Below the pieces are notes generated by a model. It was given only the letters and a program-made list of their open reading frames with translations, made no database searches and was not told the DNA's origin. The translations under genes and the position numbers were made by a program. From Gammaproteobacteria bacterium (lineage in GTDB: Bacteria > Pseudomonadota > Gammaproteobacteria > DSM-16500): a DNA stretch of 6,649 nucleotides. The stretch covers positions 1 to 6,649 of the forward strand of contig JAJONP010000204.1 of assembly GCA_021323555.1 (NCBI GenBank), written 5' to 3'. Positions 5,862-6,649 of the stretch are shown piece after piece. Positions within the stretch are counted from its first letter, which is position 1; the number at the start of each line of letters is the position of its first letter.

Positions 5862-6353
5862 ATGGAAAGATTATTACGAGAAAAGCTACCCAATAGAAGA
5901 TTTGATCGAGTATCACTAGCCCGTTCTAAAATGATGAGGAGTGTGAAAGGGAGAGGCAATAAAAGTACTGAATTGAAATTTTGCCTAGGTCTTTCTAATG
6001 CTGGCATTTCTGGTTGGAAAAAACATGAAAGATTAATTGGAAATCCCGATATTATTTTTCCTTTCTATAGAGTAGCAATTTTTCTTGACGGTTGTTTTTG
6101 GCATGGTTGTCCTACCTGTGGGCATATCCCAAAAACAAATTCTTCTTATTGGAAAGCAAAAATTGAAAGAAATATTGAACGCGATATAAATAAAAGTCTT
6201 GCATTAAATGAGCTCGGTTATTTGGTAATTCGGTTTTGGGAACATGAATTGCATCATGATCTTGCTGGCTGCATAGAAATACTCAAGGAAAATTTAGAAA
6301 ATCATCTGATTAAGATAGCTAATTTTGAATATCTATCTTCAGATTCATTTTAA
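5862..6353 (+). CDS. vsr: Very short patch repair (Vsr) mismatch endonuclease
   Basis: Vsr nicks 5' of the T in T:G mismatches that arise when 5-methylcytosine deaminates, starting short-patch repair back to C:G. The protein has 163 residues. Visible landmarks are RSKMMRSVKGRGNKSTEL at 21-38 with E37, a catalytic aspartate D63 in GNPDIIF, FLDGCFWHGC at 74-83 with the intercalating F79-W80 and H81, a probable zinc cluster drawn from C78, C83, C86 and nearby histidines, KTNSSYWKAK at 91-100, RNIERD at 103-108 and RFWEHEL at 124-130. In E. coli Vsr the FWHHHHC stretch differs and WEC supplies a zinc cysteine, so this belongs to the subgroup usual beside restriction cassettes. TGGTGA at 5852-5857 is the ribosome binding site. 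It is probably co-transcribed with the methyltransferase and repairs its target sites. Confidence 0.93.
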   Translation: MERLLREKLPNRRFDRVSLARSKMMRSVKGRGNKSTELKFCLGLSNAGISGWKKHERLIGNPDIIFPFYRVAIFLDGCFWHGCPTCGHIPKTNSSYWKAKIERNIERDINKSLALNELGYLVIRFWEHELHHDLAGCIEILKENLENHLIKIANFEYLSSDSF

Positions 6354-6379
6354 TTTTTTCTTTGACCCGATTCATAAGT

Positions 6380-6646
6380 TCAATCAGGTAACGTGACATT
6401 TAATTCAAGAATAGAGCAACCTTCTTGGCGCGCTAAATCAAATTTTACAGCTTCTTTATCTATTGCTACATATTTTGCAATCACATCTAACAATTCTTTT
6501 TGCATTGCACTCATGTAATCTGGCTTATCACGTGTCACTCGTTCATGTGCGATAATGATTTGCAAACGCTCCTTTGCACGCTGGGAGGTTTTAACTGGAC
6601 GCTGAAAATAATCGAGAATTTTTGAGATTTTATTCGTGATGCTCAT
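6380..6646 (-). CDS. minE: Cell division topological specificity factor MinE
   Basis: MinE stimulates the MinD ATPase at the membrane and drives pole-to-pole oscillation of MinCD, so that FtsZ rings form at mid-cell. The protein has 88 residues, the usual length. ISKILDYFQ (7-15) is the probable membrane-targeting amphipathic segment. AKERLQIIIAHER (24-36) is the MinD-contact helix/strand. DYMSAMQKELLDVIAKYV (43-60) and CSILELNVTLPD (77-88) form the topological specificity domain. The N-terminus is a few residues longer than in E. coli and the C-terminus stops at LPD without the acidic tail. The start ATG (6644-6646) forms ATGA, whose TGA could be the stop of minD just beyond the edge; that is inference. 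The gene converges with vsr across 26 bases, with no strong terminator hairpin between them. Confidence 0.96.
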   Translation of the reverse strand: MSITNKISKILDYFQRPVKTSQRAKERLQIIIAHERVTRDKPDYMSAMQKELLDVIAKYVAIDKEAVKFDLARQEGCSILELNVTLPD

Positions 6647-6649
6647 ACG

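Overview
The window is a piece of AT-rich bacterial chromosome from a gammaproteobacterium. HslV, HslU, RpiA and MinE all read as ordinary gammaproteobacterial proteins. The low GC content and protein wording would suit the Legionellales (Legionella/Coxiella/Rickettsiella relatives), but that order-level placement is inference and no species is claimed.

Region 1 (1-2721, + strand) is a tightly packed housekeeping operon. It holds the 3' part of hslV, complete hslU, a small DUF971 protein whose start overlaps the hslU stop (ATGA), and rpiA one base after that. HslV and HslU form the two-component ATP-dependent protease. RpiA interconverts ribose-5-phosphate and ribulose-5-phosphate.

Region 2 (2722-3657) is about 940 bases with no protein gene. 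It is not empty: it contains two diverged copies of the same unit, both reading on the - strand. Each has a perfect intrinsic terminator at its left end, an identical 16-base core about 80 bases inside it that places a CUCCUC (anti-Shine-Dalgarno) sequence in a hairpin loop, several aligned GGA triplets, an AT-rich -10 region, and shared upstream boxes. I read them as tandem sibling small RNA genes of a family I do not recognise. They may be CsrA-sponge-like RNAs, or RNAs that pair with ribosome binding sites.

Region 3 (3742-6353, + strand) is a complete type II restriction-modification cassette. It has an Eco47II/Sau96I-like PD-(D/E)XK endonuclease, a cytosine-5 DNA methyltransferase with a MerR-like DNA-binding domain fused at its N-terminus, and a Vsr mismatch endonuclease. 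The endonuclease would cut unmethylated sites, the methyltransferase would protect the host and may control the cassette's own transcription, and Vsr would repair the T:G mismatches left when 5-methylcytosine deaminates. Short stretches compared by eye look more AT-rich here than in region 1, which suits a horizontally acquired module.

Region 4 (6380-6646, - strand) is minE, the division-site topological factor, convergent with the cassette. minD would be expected just beyond the right edge.
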